A stretch of DNA of 64,000 nucleotides, from positions 83,560 to 147,559 of the forward strand of contig JAKQKQ010000093.1 in assembly GCA_029560585.1 (NCBI GenBank). Direction: 5' to 3'. The position numbers and the translations under genes are program-made. Below are positions 9,810 to 18,853 of the stretch, piece after piece (position 1 is the first letter of the stretch; every line of letters starts with the position of its first letter). Source of the DNA: Verrucomicrobiota bacterium (GTDB taxonomy: Bacteria > Verrucomicrobiota > Verrucomicrobiia > JADLBR01). The notes beneath the pieces are model-generated. The model saw nothing but the letters and a program-made list of their open reading frames with translations. It was not told the DNA's origin and made no database searches.

Positions 9810-9861
9810 GACTCGCACCAACATCGTATCTGACGGAGCAACGGAATGGCGACATCCCTCG

Positions 9862-10743
9862 CTACGGCCCGGCCCGCGCATACGCCCGCACGTAATCGAC
9901 TTCGAAATCGCGCGGGTACGCCATGTCCGGGTCGATCTTCCCGATCCAACCCGAGTATTGAAAGAGCGCCATCAGGATGAACATTTTCTCCTGCGGTGTA
10001 GGACCCGTGTAGGTCTTGATGACCTTGCCGTCCAGATACCAGTCGACCCGTCCCTCCTGCCACTCCATGGCCCAGACGTGGAAACCCATGGAGGCGTCAA
10101 TGCCCACCTCCGGCCGGTAATGGGCCTCCTTGGTGAAATGGACGTTGAGATCGACCTTGCTCGTCGCGTCGTGGATGTTCCGGCCCTGTAGCTCGAAGAT
10201 ATCGATTTCCAGGACGCCGTCGCCGATCGTCTTTCGGTGGCCGTCGGGTGTGTACTCCTGTTTTGTGGGATCATGCTGGTGCAGCCAGAAAGCGCTGAGC
10301 AGGCCCTCGCCGCGCGGACAGCGGCACCGGATCTCGAACCAGCCATACTTCTGGGCAAACTTGTCCAGTATCTGGAACTCGTTCGTCGTCGCGCCAAACC
10401 GGTGATCCGACGTCTGGATGCAACTCACGCACTGATCGCTCTTGTCCGCGCGATATGGCAAGGTCGCTCCTATCCGCAGCTTCAGGATCCCGTCCTCGAT
10501 CACGTAGTGCGCGTTGTGATCGGTCCAGCGGCTCGCCTTCCCGATCCGCTTGAAGTACTCCTTCCGCCCGGACCTGTAGGCGGGAAACCAGTGCATGTCA
10601 TTCAGCTGCGGCCTGTCAAACTCATCCTGGAAAACCAGCCTCCACCCCGGCTTGTCCGGCGGCGGGGCTGGCGCATCGGCGCCCAGGCCAATTGCTCCCA
10701 GCAGCGAGCATGCGAGAGTGACGTGCGGGGTCCTGATATTCAT
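9862..10743 (-). CDS. Glycoside hydrolase family 16 (endo-beta-glucanase/agarase/carrageenase clan)
   Basis: A 293-residue exported beta-jelly-roll enzyme. The signal segment is MNIRTPHVTLACSLLGAIGLGADA. The domain starts WRLVFQDEFDRPQLND and contains the GH16 catalytic signature ExDxxE in LEIDIFELQG: nucleophile E179, assisting D181, acid/base E184. GH16 enzymes retain anomeric configuration and cut internal beta-1,3 or beta-1,4 links in glucans or galactans; which one cannot be told here. Its ATG overlaps the stop of the upstream dehydrogenase gene by 4 bp (ATGA), placing a secreted polysaccharide hydrolase in one translationally coupled operon with hydroxyacid metabolism. Confidence 0.9.
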   Translation of the reverse strand: MNIRTPHVTLACSLLGAIGLGADAPAPPPDKPGWRLVFQDEFDRPQLNDMHWFPAYRSGRKEYFKRIGKASRWTDHNAHYVIEDGILKLRIGATLPYRADKSDQCVSCIQTSDHRFGATTNEFQILDKFAQKYGWFEIRCRCPRGEGLLSAFWLHQHDPTKQEYTPDGHRKTIGDGVLEIDIFELQGRNIHDATSKVDLNVHFTKEAHYRPEVGIDASMGFHVWAMEWQEGRVDWYLDGKVIKTYTGPTPQEKMFILMALFQYSGWIGKIDPDMAYPRDFEVDYVRAYARAGP

Positions 10744-13694
10744 CGGCGCTCCGGAGAAACAAGCTCACGTCTCAAAATCTGGATCGGATGGAGGGCGGCC
10801 CGGCCGGTGCCACCGCGGATCTGGTGTCGGCAACTGGTGCCAGGGGCCGCGATGAGCGCGTCCGTCGGAAGTGCGCGCACGGCCGGGAACAGGACAAGTT
10901 CACCGATCTCTTGCGATAGCTGGTAGTGTTCGATCTCGTATCCGAATGATCCCGCCATGCCGCAGCAGCCAGATGGGATCACGCGGACATCGAGGCCCGC
11001 TAGCCGCTCGAGGATGCGGACGGCGGACGAGAGCGAGGCGATGGCCTTCTGCTGGCAATGGCCGTGCAGATGGACGGTCTTCTTCTCCTGGCGGAATGAG
11101 GCGGCGGTGATGCGGCCGGTATCCATTTCGCGGGCGAGGAATTCCTCCACGAGCAGGGCGTTGCGTCCCAGTTCGCGGGCTTTGTCCTGCATATCTCCGC
11201 GCAAAAGGTCCGGGTATTCGTCGCGGAACGTGAGGATGGCCGACGGCTCCAGGCCGATCAGCGGGGTCGCATCACCCACGACTGGGTGCAGGAGACGGAC
11301 ATTCTGCTCCGCGAAACCACGGGCGCGGCGCAGAAGACCCTTGGAAAGGGAGGCCCGGCCACTTTCCACATGGGCCGGGATGACGACCTCATATCCAACT
11401 CCCTCCAGCAGTTCGACGGCCTCCATCCCCATCTCCACGTCATTGAAATTGGTGAACTCGTCGCAGAAGAGAAGCACCCGAGAATTGTGGCCCGGCGCGC
11501 AGGATTCCCGCGGGCGCGAGTCAAACCACGCCTTCAGCGTAATCTCTCCCAGAAGGGGAATGCTGCGATCGGGGTGGAAGCCGGCGAGCCGATTGGCTAT
11601 GCGGCGCAGCCAGGGCGTGCCGAACACGAGATTCCATGCCCAGGGGGCAATCGACGCGAGGCGGGCGACATCGGCGAAGCGGGCGATCATCTGCGCGCGC
11701 CGCGGCGTGCCCCTCGCATCGTAGTAGTGCTGGAGGAATTCGGCCTTGAGCTTGGCGACATCCACATTGGACGGGCACTCCGACTTGCAACCTTTGCAGG
11801 AGAGGCAGAGATCCATCACGCCCTTGATCTCATCGCTGTCGAAGGGGTCCGCCGCGGCCGAGCGCGTCAGTATCTCGCGCAGCATGTTGGCCCGCCCACG
11901 GGTGGTGTCGTGCTCCCGCCTCGTGGCCATGTAGCTGGGGCACATGGTTCCGCCCATGAGATGCGATTTGCGACAATCGCCGGAGCCATTGCATTTCTCG
12001 GCGGCGCGCAGATAGCCCCGCGTGGCGGAGAAATCGAAAACCGTCTCGATCTCACGGGTGACCTGGCCGGGCTCGTAGCGAAGATGCGTATCCATCGGCG
12101 GCGCCGCGGTGATCTTGCCGGGGTTGAAGATGCCGCGCGGGTCCCACGTGTTTTTCGTGGCGACAAGGTGCTGGTAGTTCCGGTCGCCGACCATCATGGG
12201 CAGGAACTCGCCGCGCAGCCGCCCATCGCCATGCTCCCCGCTCAACGAGCCGCGGTAGCGCTTCACGAGCCGCGCGGCCTCGGTGGCGATGATACGAAAG
12301 CGCCGCCGATCTTCGTCGGATTTGAGATCCAGGATGGGCCGCAGGTGCAATTCGCCGGAAGCGGCATGACCGTAGTGCACGCACTCCATGGAGTGCTCGC
12401 GCAGGAGCGCATCCATGTCGCGAACAAAGGCGGGCAGATCGGCGGGATCGACGGCGGTGTCCTCGATGACGGCGACGGGCTTGGGATCGCCGGGCAGGTT
12501 GGCCAGGAGGCCAAGCGCCGCCTTGCGCAGGTCCCACACGCGGCCCTGGTCCGCGCCCCACACGACAGTAATACTCTGGCCGAGCCCCGCGGCCCGGAGA
12601 TCGGCCTCCAGGCGCGCGGCGGCGCCTTCGACCCCCTCGCGGTTTTCGGCGGCGAGTTCGACCGCTAGGATGGCCTCCGGTTCGCCCTGAATGAAGAAGC
12701 GGTTCTGGCGCTGGCCGATGTTGGCCTTCGTGCAGTCGAGGATGTAGCGATCGAGCAGCTCGCCGGAGCGCGGCGAATGCCGCAGGGCGATGAGGTTTGC
12801 CCGCAGGGCCTCGTCGATGCTGGCGCAATGGATACAGATGAGCGCACTCTCCCTGGGCGGCAGTGAAACGCAGCGCAGGGTGATTTCCGTGAGGAAGGCG
12901 AGCGTGCCCTCCGAGCCGGCGATCAGGCGGCAGAAATTGAATGGCGGTCCACCCGGCGCGAATGGCGAGCATTCCGCGAGCAGGTCCAGCGCGTAGCCCG
13001 TGTTCCGCCGGTGGATGCCCGGTTTCGGGAACTCGCGTGCGATCTCCGCCCGGTTGGCCTCATCCGCGAGCAGGTCGCGCGCCTGTCTATATAGGACGCT
13101 TTCCAGCGATCCTCCCCCGCACTTTGCCGCAAACTCCTCGTTGGCCACCTCGCCGAACTCGGCCGCCGAGCCGTCGCTCAGCACCGCCCGCACGGAGATC
13201 AGGTGGTCGCGCGTGCTGCCATAGATGACGGAATTCGCGCCGCAGGCGTTGTTTCCCACCATGCCGCCGATCATCGCGCGGTTCTGTGTCGAGGTCTCCG
13301 GCGCAAACTGGAGGCCGTGCGGTCTCAGCGCGAGATTGAGTTCATTGCGCACGACCCCGGGCTGCACGCGGGCCGTGCGCGCCACCGGATCGATCGCGAT
13401 GATGCGGGTCAAATGTCGCGACACGTCCACGACGATGCCGGCGCCCACCACCTGGCCCGCAAGCGAAGTCCCGGCCGCGCGCGGGATCAGGGGGACACCA
13501 TGCGCGCGCGCGAAAGCCACCAGCCTCCGCACGTCCTCCTCCTGCTTCGGAAAAGCGACGGCGAGAGGCACCTCGCGATACACCGACGCATCCGTGGCAT
13601 AGAGGATGCGCGATGCGCCATCGACATGCAGTTCGCCCTCGAGCGAGGAGGCCAGTTGCAACCAGGGGACGCCGGGGACCGATGGGGATTTCAT
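10740..13694 (-). CDS. FAD- and Fe-S-containing D-2-hydroxyacid dehydrogenase (YdiJ/GlcD-GlcF fusion type)
   Basis: A 984-residue cytosolic flavoprotein. Residues about 1-540 are a PCMH-type FAD-binding domain (PRAAGTSLAGQVVGAGIVVD, PGVVRNELN, MVGNNACGANS) with the FAD-oxidase C-domain (HYGHAASGELHLRP, SLSGEHGDGRLRGEF). A ferredoxin-like segment follows, with CNGSGDC near residue 565 and CLSCKGCKSECP near 628. The C-terminal part has two CCG-type motifs (HLHGHCQQKA, PSGCCGMAGSFGYE). Family members oxidise D-lactate, glycolate or D-2-hydroxyglutarate and pass electrons to the quinone pool or cytochromes. It overlaps the MFS gene upstream and the GH16 gene downstream by 4 bp each. Next to a LarA-type racemase, a role in hydroxyacid catabolism is a strong inference. 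Confidence 0.88.
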   Translation of the reverse strand: MKSPSVPGVPWLQLASSLEGELHVDGASRILYATDASVYREVPLAVAFPKQEEDVRRLVAFARAHGVPLIPRAAGTSLAGQVVGAGIVVDVSRHLTRIIAIDPVARTARVQPGVVRNELNLALRPHGLQFAPETSTQNRAMIGGMVGNNACGANSVIYGSTRDHLISVRAVLSDGSAAEFGEVANEEFAAKCGGGSLESVLYRQARDLLADEANRAEIAREFPKPGIHRRNTGYALDLLAECSPFAPGGPPFNFCRLIAGSEGTLAFLTEITLRCVSLPPRESALICIHCASIDEALRANLIALRHSPRSGELLDRYILDCTKANIGQRQNRFFIQGEPEAILAVELAAENREGVEGAAARLEADLRAAGLGQSITVVWGADQGRVWDLRKAALGLLANLPGDPKPVAVIEDTAVDPADLPAFVRDMDALLREHSMECVHYGHAASGELHLRPILDLKSDEDRRRFRIIATEAARLVKRYRGSLSGEHGDGRLRGEFLPMMVGDRNYQHLVATKNTWDPRGIFNPGKITAAPPMDTHLRYEPGQVTREIETVFDFSATRGYLRAAEKCNGSGDCRKSHLMGGTMCPSYMATRREHDTTRGRANMLREILTRSAAADPFDSDEIKGVMDLCLSCKGCKSECPSNVDVAKLKAEFLQHYYDARGTPRRAQMIARFADVARLASIAPWAWNLVFGTPWLRRIANRLAGFHPDRSIPLLGEITLKAWFDSRPRESCAPGHNSRVLLFCDEFTNFNDVEMGMEAVELLEGVGYEVVIPAHVESGRASLSKGLLRRARGFAEQNVRLLHPVVGDATPLIGLEPSAILTFRDEYPDLLRGDMQDKARELGRNALLVEEFLAREMDTGRITAASFRQEKKTVHLHGHCQQKAIASLSSAVRILERLAGLDVRVIPSGCCGMAGSFGYEIEHYQLSQEIGELVLFPAVRALPTDALIAAPGTSCRHQIRGGTGRAALHPIQILRRELVSPERR

Positions 13695-15019
13695 GGTTTC
13701 GAAAGGGATTCGTCGTTCCGGTGCAGCCGCGCCGCGAGCACCAGCGCGGCGGTCATGGCCGCCGAGCCCGCCAGCACCAGCACGCCCGCGGTGTAGCCGC
13801 TGGTGCGCTCGCGCAGCCAGCCCATCGCGTAGGGGCCGACGAAACTACCCAGATTGCCGATGGAGTTGATCAGCCCGATCGCCGCGGCGTTGGCGGTGCC
13901 GGCGAGGAAGCTCGTCGCATAGGCCCAGAAACTGGGCGTGTAGCCCGTCATTCCAATGACCCCGATGCACAGGCACACCAGGGCCAGGATAAGGCGGCCC
14001 TGCACGAGCGCGCCCGCCGCAAGTCCCGCGCTCCCCAGCGCCAGGAGTCCCGCCGTGTGCCAGCGACGTTCGCCGGTTCGATCCGAGGACCATCCCGCCA
14101 CCAGTTTTGCCGCCACGCCCAGCGAATAGGGCAGCGATACGAGTAAAGCCACTGTCACGTTCGGGAGGCCCGACAGCGATTTGACCATGGTCGGCAACCA
14201 GTAGCTCAGGCCGTTCGACGCGATCAAGCCGAAGAAATACGCCGCCGAGAACAGCAGCACCTGCGGATCGCGGAGCGCCTGAAAAACTGTCTGCGCGCGA
14301 TGTCGCCCGGCGTGCGCCTTTGACGCGCGTTCGCGCTCGAGTTCGCCCACGAGCCAGGCCCTCTCATCATCCGGTAGCCACCGCGCGTCCCCGGGCCGCT
14401 CCGTCAGAAAAAACCAGCTGGCGATGCCAAGCGCGATCGCGGGCACGCCTTCCATGATGAACAGCCAGCGCCAGCCCGCGAGGCCGAGCCAATCGAGCTT
14501 CAATAGCGCCCCCGACACCGGCCCGCCGATGACCATCGCCAAAGAGATCGCCGACATGAACAGCGCGACCGCCTTGCCCCTGTCCGCGGCACGGAACCAG
14601 TTATTGAGATAGACGATCATCGCCGGGAAAAATCCCGCCTCCGCCGCGCCGAGCAGAAAGCGCAGCCAGTAGAACTGGTGCGCGTCGCGGATGAAGCCCA
14701 TCGCGACTGCCAGCGCCCCCCACGACAGCATGATGCGGCACACCAGCCTGCGGACACCCCAGCGCGCGGCGAAGACAGCGCCCGGCACCTCGAGCAGGAA
14801 GTAGCCGACAAAGAAAATGCCCGCGCCGAACCCGTAGGTGGCCGCTGTGAAATTCAGGTCCGCCGTCATCTCCAGTGCCGCATAACTCACATTCACCCGG
14901 TCGAGATAGGCGATGACATAGAGCAGGCACAGATATGGCATCAGCCGCCACATGACCCGGCGCCGGGCTCGCGCGCCCACGTCGGGCAAAGCCATGCTTG
15001 AGCTAGCCATCCGAATCAT
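13691..15019 (-). CDS. MFS transporter, anion:cation symporter (ExuT/GudP/tartrate) type
   Basis: A 442-residue membrane protein with about 12 hydrophobic helices. The first helix region RVMWRLMPYLCLLYVIAYLDRVNVSYAAL carries the D-R-x-N signature of the ACS family, which imports hexuronates, glucarate, galactonate, tartrate and similar carboxylates. The start is the ATG at 15019, overlapping the racemase stop by 4 bp; longer upstream readings lie inside the racemase gene. It probably brings in the hydroxycarboxylate used by the adjacent racemase and dehydrogenase, but the substrate cannot be read from sequence. Confidence 0.88.
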   Translation of the reverse strand: MIRMASSSMALPDVGARARRRVMWRLMPYLCLLYVIAYLDRVNVSYAALEMTADLNFTAATYGFGAGIFFVGYFLLEVPGAVFAARWGVRRLVCRIMLSWGALAVAMGFIRDAHQFYWLRFLLGAAEAGFFPAMIVYLNNWFRAADRGKAVALFMSAISLAMVIGGPVSGALLKLDWLGLAGWRWLFIMEGVPAIALGIASWFFLTERPGDARWLPDDERAWLVGELERERASKAHAGRHRAQTVFQALRDPQVLLFSAAYFFGLIASNGLSYWLPTMVKSLSGLPNVTVALLVSLPYSLGVAAKLVAGWSSDRTGERRWHTAGLLALGSAGLAAGALVQGRLILALVCLCIGVIGMTGYTPSFWAYATSFLAGTANAAAIGLINSIGNLGSFVGPYAMGWLRERTSGYTAGVLVLAGSAAMTAALVLAARLHRNDESLSKP

Positions 15020-16317
15020 GTGCGCCTGATGACGGGCAGAGTGAGCATCGCGCGCGGCACGATCAGCACCCGGCAGGCGGGACCCAGTCTCGCACTCGCG
15101 AATTCCAGCGCCTCGGCCATCGTCGCCGCGGGGATCATTTTGCAGGCGGAGACCAGATCCGGGCACTCGCTCCCCACGATGATGACATGCGATTCCTCCA
15201 GCACCTTGGCCATCACAAAGGCCCTCTGCTGGCCGGGGGGATACCCGTTGCGCCGGGCATCATCCAGAATGGACTGGATATTTGGCGCATCCCGCATGGC
15301 GGCCAAGAAACGCTTTTCTCCCACGCCGACTCCCGCGCCCTCCTCGCAGCGGGCCGGGATGATGAAGAACCCGCCCTTTCGGACGACCGGGACCGGGGCG
15401 AAGAAAAGGTACGAGGGGGCGCGGCTGGCCTGATATAGGTTGGTATCCTTCGGAAATCCGACCCCTCCAATGGCGATGTCATACTGCTGCGGGATGGCAA
15501 CCTCAAATACGGATTTCGCGAAACCCACCAGATCGCGGAAGGCCAGTTCGGGATCTCCCGCGGCCACCCGCAGCAATCGTTTGTCATCATCCAGCACGAC
15601 ATTGAGGATGAATCGGAGCCGGGCGCGGCGGGCGGCTTCGTTGACCGCGTCCTGGAAGGGGTTGCCCTCGATCTGCCCGAGCCGGGTCCCGGGATGATCG
15701 AGGAACGCCGGACCGTGGGTGTGAGTGATGAGCGGTTCCCCGGCGGCGCCGACAGCGACGGTCTTGCCCCCGGCCGAATAGCCCGCGTACTGGTGCGGCT
15801 CGACGATGCCGGTGGAAACCAGCAGATCGGCCTCGACTGCGGCGCGATGGATCAGGACGGGCACGCCGCCCGGTGTGACGCCGAGATTCATCAGGGCCGC
15901 CGGGTTCTGGGGCTCGTTGTCGATGACACGGTATCGGGCAACGACCTCGGCGCCCAACTTGGTGACCTTCTCTTCCTTCGAGGACGGCCGATGCATCCCA
16001 ATGCCACACAACAGGGTGATATCCTCATCCCGCACCCCGGCATTCTCCAGTTCACGCAGCAGGGCCGGGACGAGCAGGTCGTCGGGACTGGCGCGGGTGA
16101 CATCGGTGAACACAATGCATGCGCGGTTGCCGGGTTTGGCCAAATCCCTGAGCGGCGATGACCCGATGGGATGATCGAGCGCCTCTCGGATGGCAGCCGT
16201 CGCGTCCTCCAGGGGCGTCGTCGGCCGCGAGACAACCAGCGTGGCTCGCATGTCCGGGGGCAGGCTGAATTCCAGGAAAGACTTGCCGTACGGGATGCGG
16301 TACATTTTGGGTTTCAC
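15016..16317 (-). CDS. LarA-type nickel-pincer racemase/epimerase family protein (DUF2088)
   Basis: A 433-residue protein of the lactate racemase superfamily. All four residues that hold the nickel-pincer cofactor and catalyse proton transfer in the Lactobacillus plantarum enzyme are present with the same spacing: H109 in GIGMHRP, H175 in PHQYAGYS, K185 in SAGGK, and H201 in THTHG, each one residue off the published numbering. FTDVTRASPDD matches the N-terminal DxTRP loop. It therefore probably racemises or epimerises a 2-hydroxyacid. The GTG at 16317 overlaps the upstream stop (GTGA); an ATG at 16305 is an alternative. No larB, larC or larE cofactor genes are in the window. Confidence 0.88.
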   Translation of the reverse strand: MKPKMYRIPYGKSFLEFSLPPDMRATLVVSRPTTPLEDATAAIREALDHPIGSSPLRDLAKPGNRACIVFTDVTRASPDDLLVPALLRELENAGVRDEDITLLCGIGMHRPSSKEEKVTKLGAEVVARYRVIDNEPQNPAALMNLGVTPGGVPVLIHRAAVEADLLVSTGIVEPHQYAGYSAGGKTVAVGAAGEPLITHTHGPAFLDHPGTRLGQIEGNPFQDAVNEAARRARLRFILNVVLDDDKRLLRVAAGDPELAFRDLVGFAKSVFEVAIPQQYDIAIGGVGFPKDTNLYQASRAPSYLFFAPVPVVRKGGFFIIPARCEEGAGVGVGEKRFLAAMRDAPNIQSILDDARRNGYPPGQQRAFVMAKVLEESHVIIVGSECPDLVSACKMIPAATMAEALEFASARLGPACRVLIVPRAMLTLPVIRRT

Positions 16318-18755
16318 TTTCGATCGTTGCGCGGGGTTTGTTGCGCGAACTGCTCTGCGCGGCGGGCCTCCTCCACGATCCCGGCCCCGCGGTGCACGAG
16401 CAACACGGCGGATAGCACCTCTGGCGGCACCCGGACCGACACCTTCGTGCCGGACGCATCGGGGCTAACCGGCCGCACGTCGCCGCCGAGCGCGGCAACG
16501 GCCGCCTCCCGCACCGGCCCCGGCGCGCCCATGTCCTCCACTTCCACCTTGGCCTCGGTGAGGGCATCGTGATTGTAAACAGTCAACAGTGTCACCTTTC
16601 GGTCGGGTTCGTTGAGCATGAATCGTTTGACGCGGACCCGGGGGTCACTGACCGTAACGCCCAGGTCGTCCATGAAGCGCGCCCGGTAAAGGACATGTTT
16701 GATTCTCCGGCGCAGATCGAGGACCAGCGCGGTATGCCGCGTCAGGACCTCTGGCTGGGCGTAGACCAGGAAGCGATTTCCGAGGAGGAAGACTTCGTTG
16801 AGGGTCTCGGCGGGCGAGCGAAGCGTGGGGGGGCCCTGGATCCGCCAAAATCCATCGAAGAAGATGTGGTCCGGAAATGTGTATCGTGTGAGTTCGGGAT
16901 ACGAGTCGGGCCAAAAACCGGTGGAGGAGGGCGCGATGAAGAAGGAGTCGAAGTATGCGGAGTACGCGTCCCCGTAGCCTTCGGTCTCCATGGCAAATTC
17001 CGGCTGTATGCGGCGCGCGTTCTCCTTGATGCGCTTGGCCAGTGCCACGAAACCCTGCGCCCACGCGCCGTGGTGGGCATGCCCGTGCGCCGGGTTGAAA
17101 CAATACTTGGCGGAATCCGCGCCGATCTGGTCGAGGAACATCGCATCCGTGCCGTACTGCCTCACATACTTTTCGACTGTCCAGTAGTGAAGGTGGTCCT
17201 GCCACCCTTTCGCTGCCGAGCACATGAAGTAGAAGAGGGAGTCGTAGGGCGATCCGGCCGGGGGCGATGGCCAATGTCCCGATGCCCTCTTGTACTGCGG
17301 ATAGAGCGTGCCGTCGTAGTGCATCAGGGCGTTGTCCTTGAAACCGCCCTCCCAGTCCGGAATCGGCACCGTCGCGGGAATTTTTCCCGCACACTCGGGC
17401 GGGGCCTGGGGCCAGCGCGGGTCCCATGCCTGACCATTGATGTAGAATGCCGCGTGACCACCCTGCCCGCGGACCGATCGGATCACTTCCGCGAACTCGC
17501 GTTCCGTCCCCATCAGCGGGTCGGGAAAGGGAAAGCGGTTGCAGCGGTGCTTGCCCGCCGACACGCTAGCGACCATCTGTCCACCAAAGCGCGCGAAGTT
17601 CAGACCGTAGCCCCGAGCCAGCTGCATTTTCTCAACAATGTCCTTTGCGAATCGGCCATTCCCGCCGAGGGGCAGAGTCCATTCCAGTCGGCCATCGCAC
17701 TCCTTGAGCCATCGTGGGGGATCCGGGGGCGGCGACCAATTGTTGAACCACTCCCGGTACGAGTCGGCGGCAGCATGCCAGTCACCGGCGTGGACCCCCG
17801 TCACGAATTCGGATGACGACCAGCGCGCGCCGTTCGGCACGTGGGCGAACTTGCTCATCTGGAGAGTCAAGGCGCCGCCGTCGCCGGAAGGCCGACTGTC
17901 CAACCCAGTCATCAGCAACGTCGGATCATAACTGGCAAAGTACAGACCGCAGGCAGCCTTTCCCCCATTCTCCCCCGTGCCGCTTGGCCTGCTGAACAGG
18001 TCTACCCAGGGCATTGTGGCGCGACCACCCACATACTCGCCACTGCGTTTGCCGTTCTTCTGGGGATTGGCGATCAGGTGCCCGGCCCCCCACGCGGGCC
18101 AGGTGAGAAAGTTGTCCTCGCTGCGCGGGCCGATGCGAAGGCCGCCCAGGACCGGAAATACGACCTCCACGATCTCCAGGCCCTCGGCCTGATTGTGGAC
18201 GGCAATGGTCCACCGCACTTCATTGCTCGCGTCTCCCAAGGTCGCCTGACACATGACCTGTGCGGTGCCCCCGGCACGCCCTGCCACCCTATAATCGAAC
18301 CGCAGCGTCTGCCCCCCATCGCCCCTGGTCAGCACGTGCCCTGTCAGCGAACCGGGCTCGGGCGAAAGGACCCCCACCTTTTTCGTCCTGCCGTCGAAAT
18401 ATCTCAGATTGAAAAGTGAGGGGGCCGACGCGCCCACCGTATAGTCCTCGCCCAGCGCGCGGTTCCGGATGGAGATCAGGGTGCCATCGGTTACATCGAA
18501 CCGCATCGAGAGTTGATTATTCCCAAGTTCAACCACCTTGGCCGACCCGCTGCCGATCGTTTTCTGCGAATCGTCTCCTGTGGACCGTCCTTCCTGGACG
18601 AGCCCCATCACCGCCAATGCCGCCGGGAGCGCCAGCTGCCCTAAGCGGCCGTGGCTCAATCGCGCGGGCAACCGGTTGCGTCGATCCCTCGGGGCGAGTC
18701 TTTCGGTGCGGCATCTTCTGGAAACAAGAGAATCAAGCGAAGCCATCCTGCACAT
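16314..18755 (-). CDS. DUF6259-like exported hydrolase, first gene of the hydroxyacid/GH16 operon
   Basis: An 813-residue protein from the ATG at 18755 (another at 18746). A hydrophobic segment LGQLALPAALAVMGLV follows a long basic N-terminus, so the true start may be later. The domain order resembles the protein at 4998-7589: an N-terminal beta-sandwich (LGNNQLSMRFDVTDGTLISI), then a barrel with candidate acids in MFLDQIGADSAKYC (Asp about 542), HGHAHHG, and FAMETEGYG (Glu about 590 and 592). The shared DQ-G-S-C-HGH motif supports one family. It heads five genes joined by 4-bp overlaps, so a secreted hydrolase leads the operon for uptake and oxidation of a hydroxyacid. Catalytic activity is inferred, not shown. 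Confidence 0.7.
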   Translation of the reverse strand: MCRMASLDSLVSRRCRTERLAPRDRRNRLPARLSHGRLGQLALPAALAVMGLVQEGRSTGDDSQKTIGSGSAKVVELGNNQLSMRFDVTDGTLISIRNRALGEDYTVGASAPSLFNLRYFDGRTKKVGVLSPEPGSLTGHVLTRGDGGQTLRFDYRVAGRAGGTAQVMCQATLGDASNEVRWTIAVHNQAEGLEIVEVVFPVLGGLRIGPRSEDNFLTWPAWGAGHLIANPQKNGKRSGEYVGGRATMPWVDLFSRPSGTGENGGKAACGLYFASYDPTLLMTGLDSRPSGDGGALTLQMSKFAHVPNGARWSSSEFVTGVHAGDWHAAADSYREWFNNWSPPPDPPRWLKECDGRLEWTLPLGGNGRFAKDIVEKMQLARGYGLNFARFGGQMVASVSAGKHRCNRFPFPDPLMGTEREFAEVIRSVRGQGGHAAFYINGQAWDPRWPQAPPECAGKIPATVPIPDWEGGFKDNALMHYDGTLYPQYKRASGHWPSPPAGSPYDSLFYFMCSAAKGWQDHLHYWTVEKYVRQYGTDAMFLDQIGADSAKYCFNPAHGHAHHGAWAQGFVALAKRIKENARRIQPEFAMETEGYGDAYSAYFDSFFIAPSSTGFWPDSYPELTRYTFPDHIFFDGFWRIQGPPTLRSPAETLNEVFLLGNRFLVYAQPEVLTRHTALVLDLRRRIKHVLYRARFMDDLGVTVSDPRVRVKRFMLNEPDRKVTLLTVYNHDALTEAKVEVEDMGAPGPVREAAVAALGGDVRPVSPDASGTKVSVRVPPEVLSAVLLVHRGAGIVEEARRAEQFAQQTPRNDRK

Positions 18756-18853
18756 GACCACAGGATGTGAAACAAAGGACGAGCGGTCGAGTGGGAATGC
18801 CGGAAGGGGAGCCATGCCTCGCACCGGGGTCTGAGGAGCGGGGATCGGCCAAG

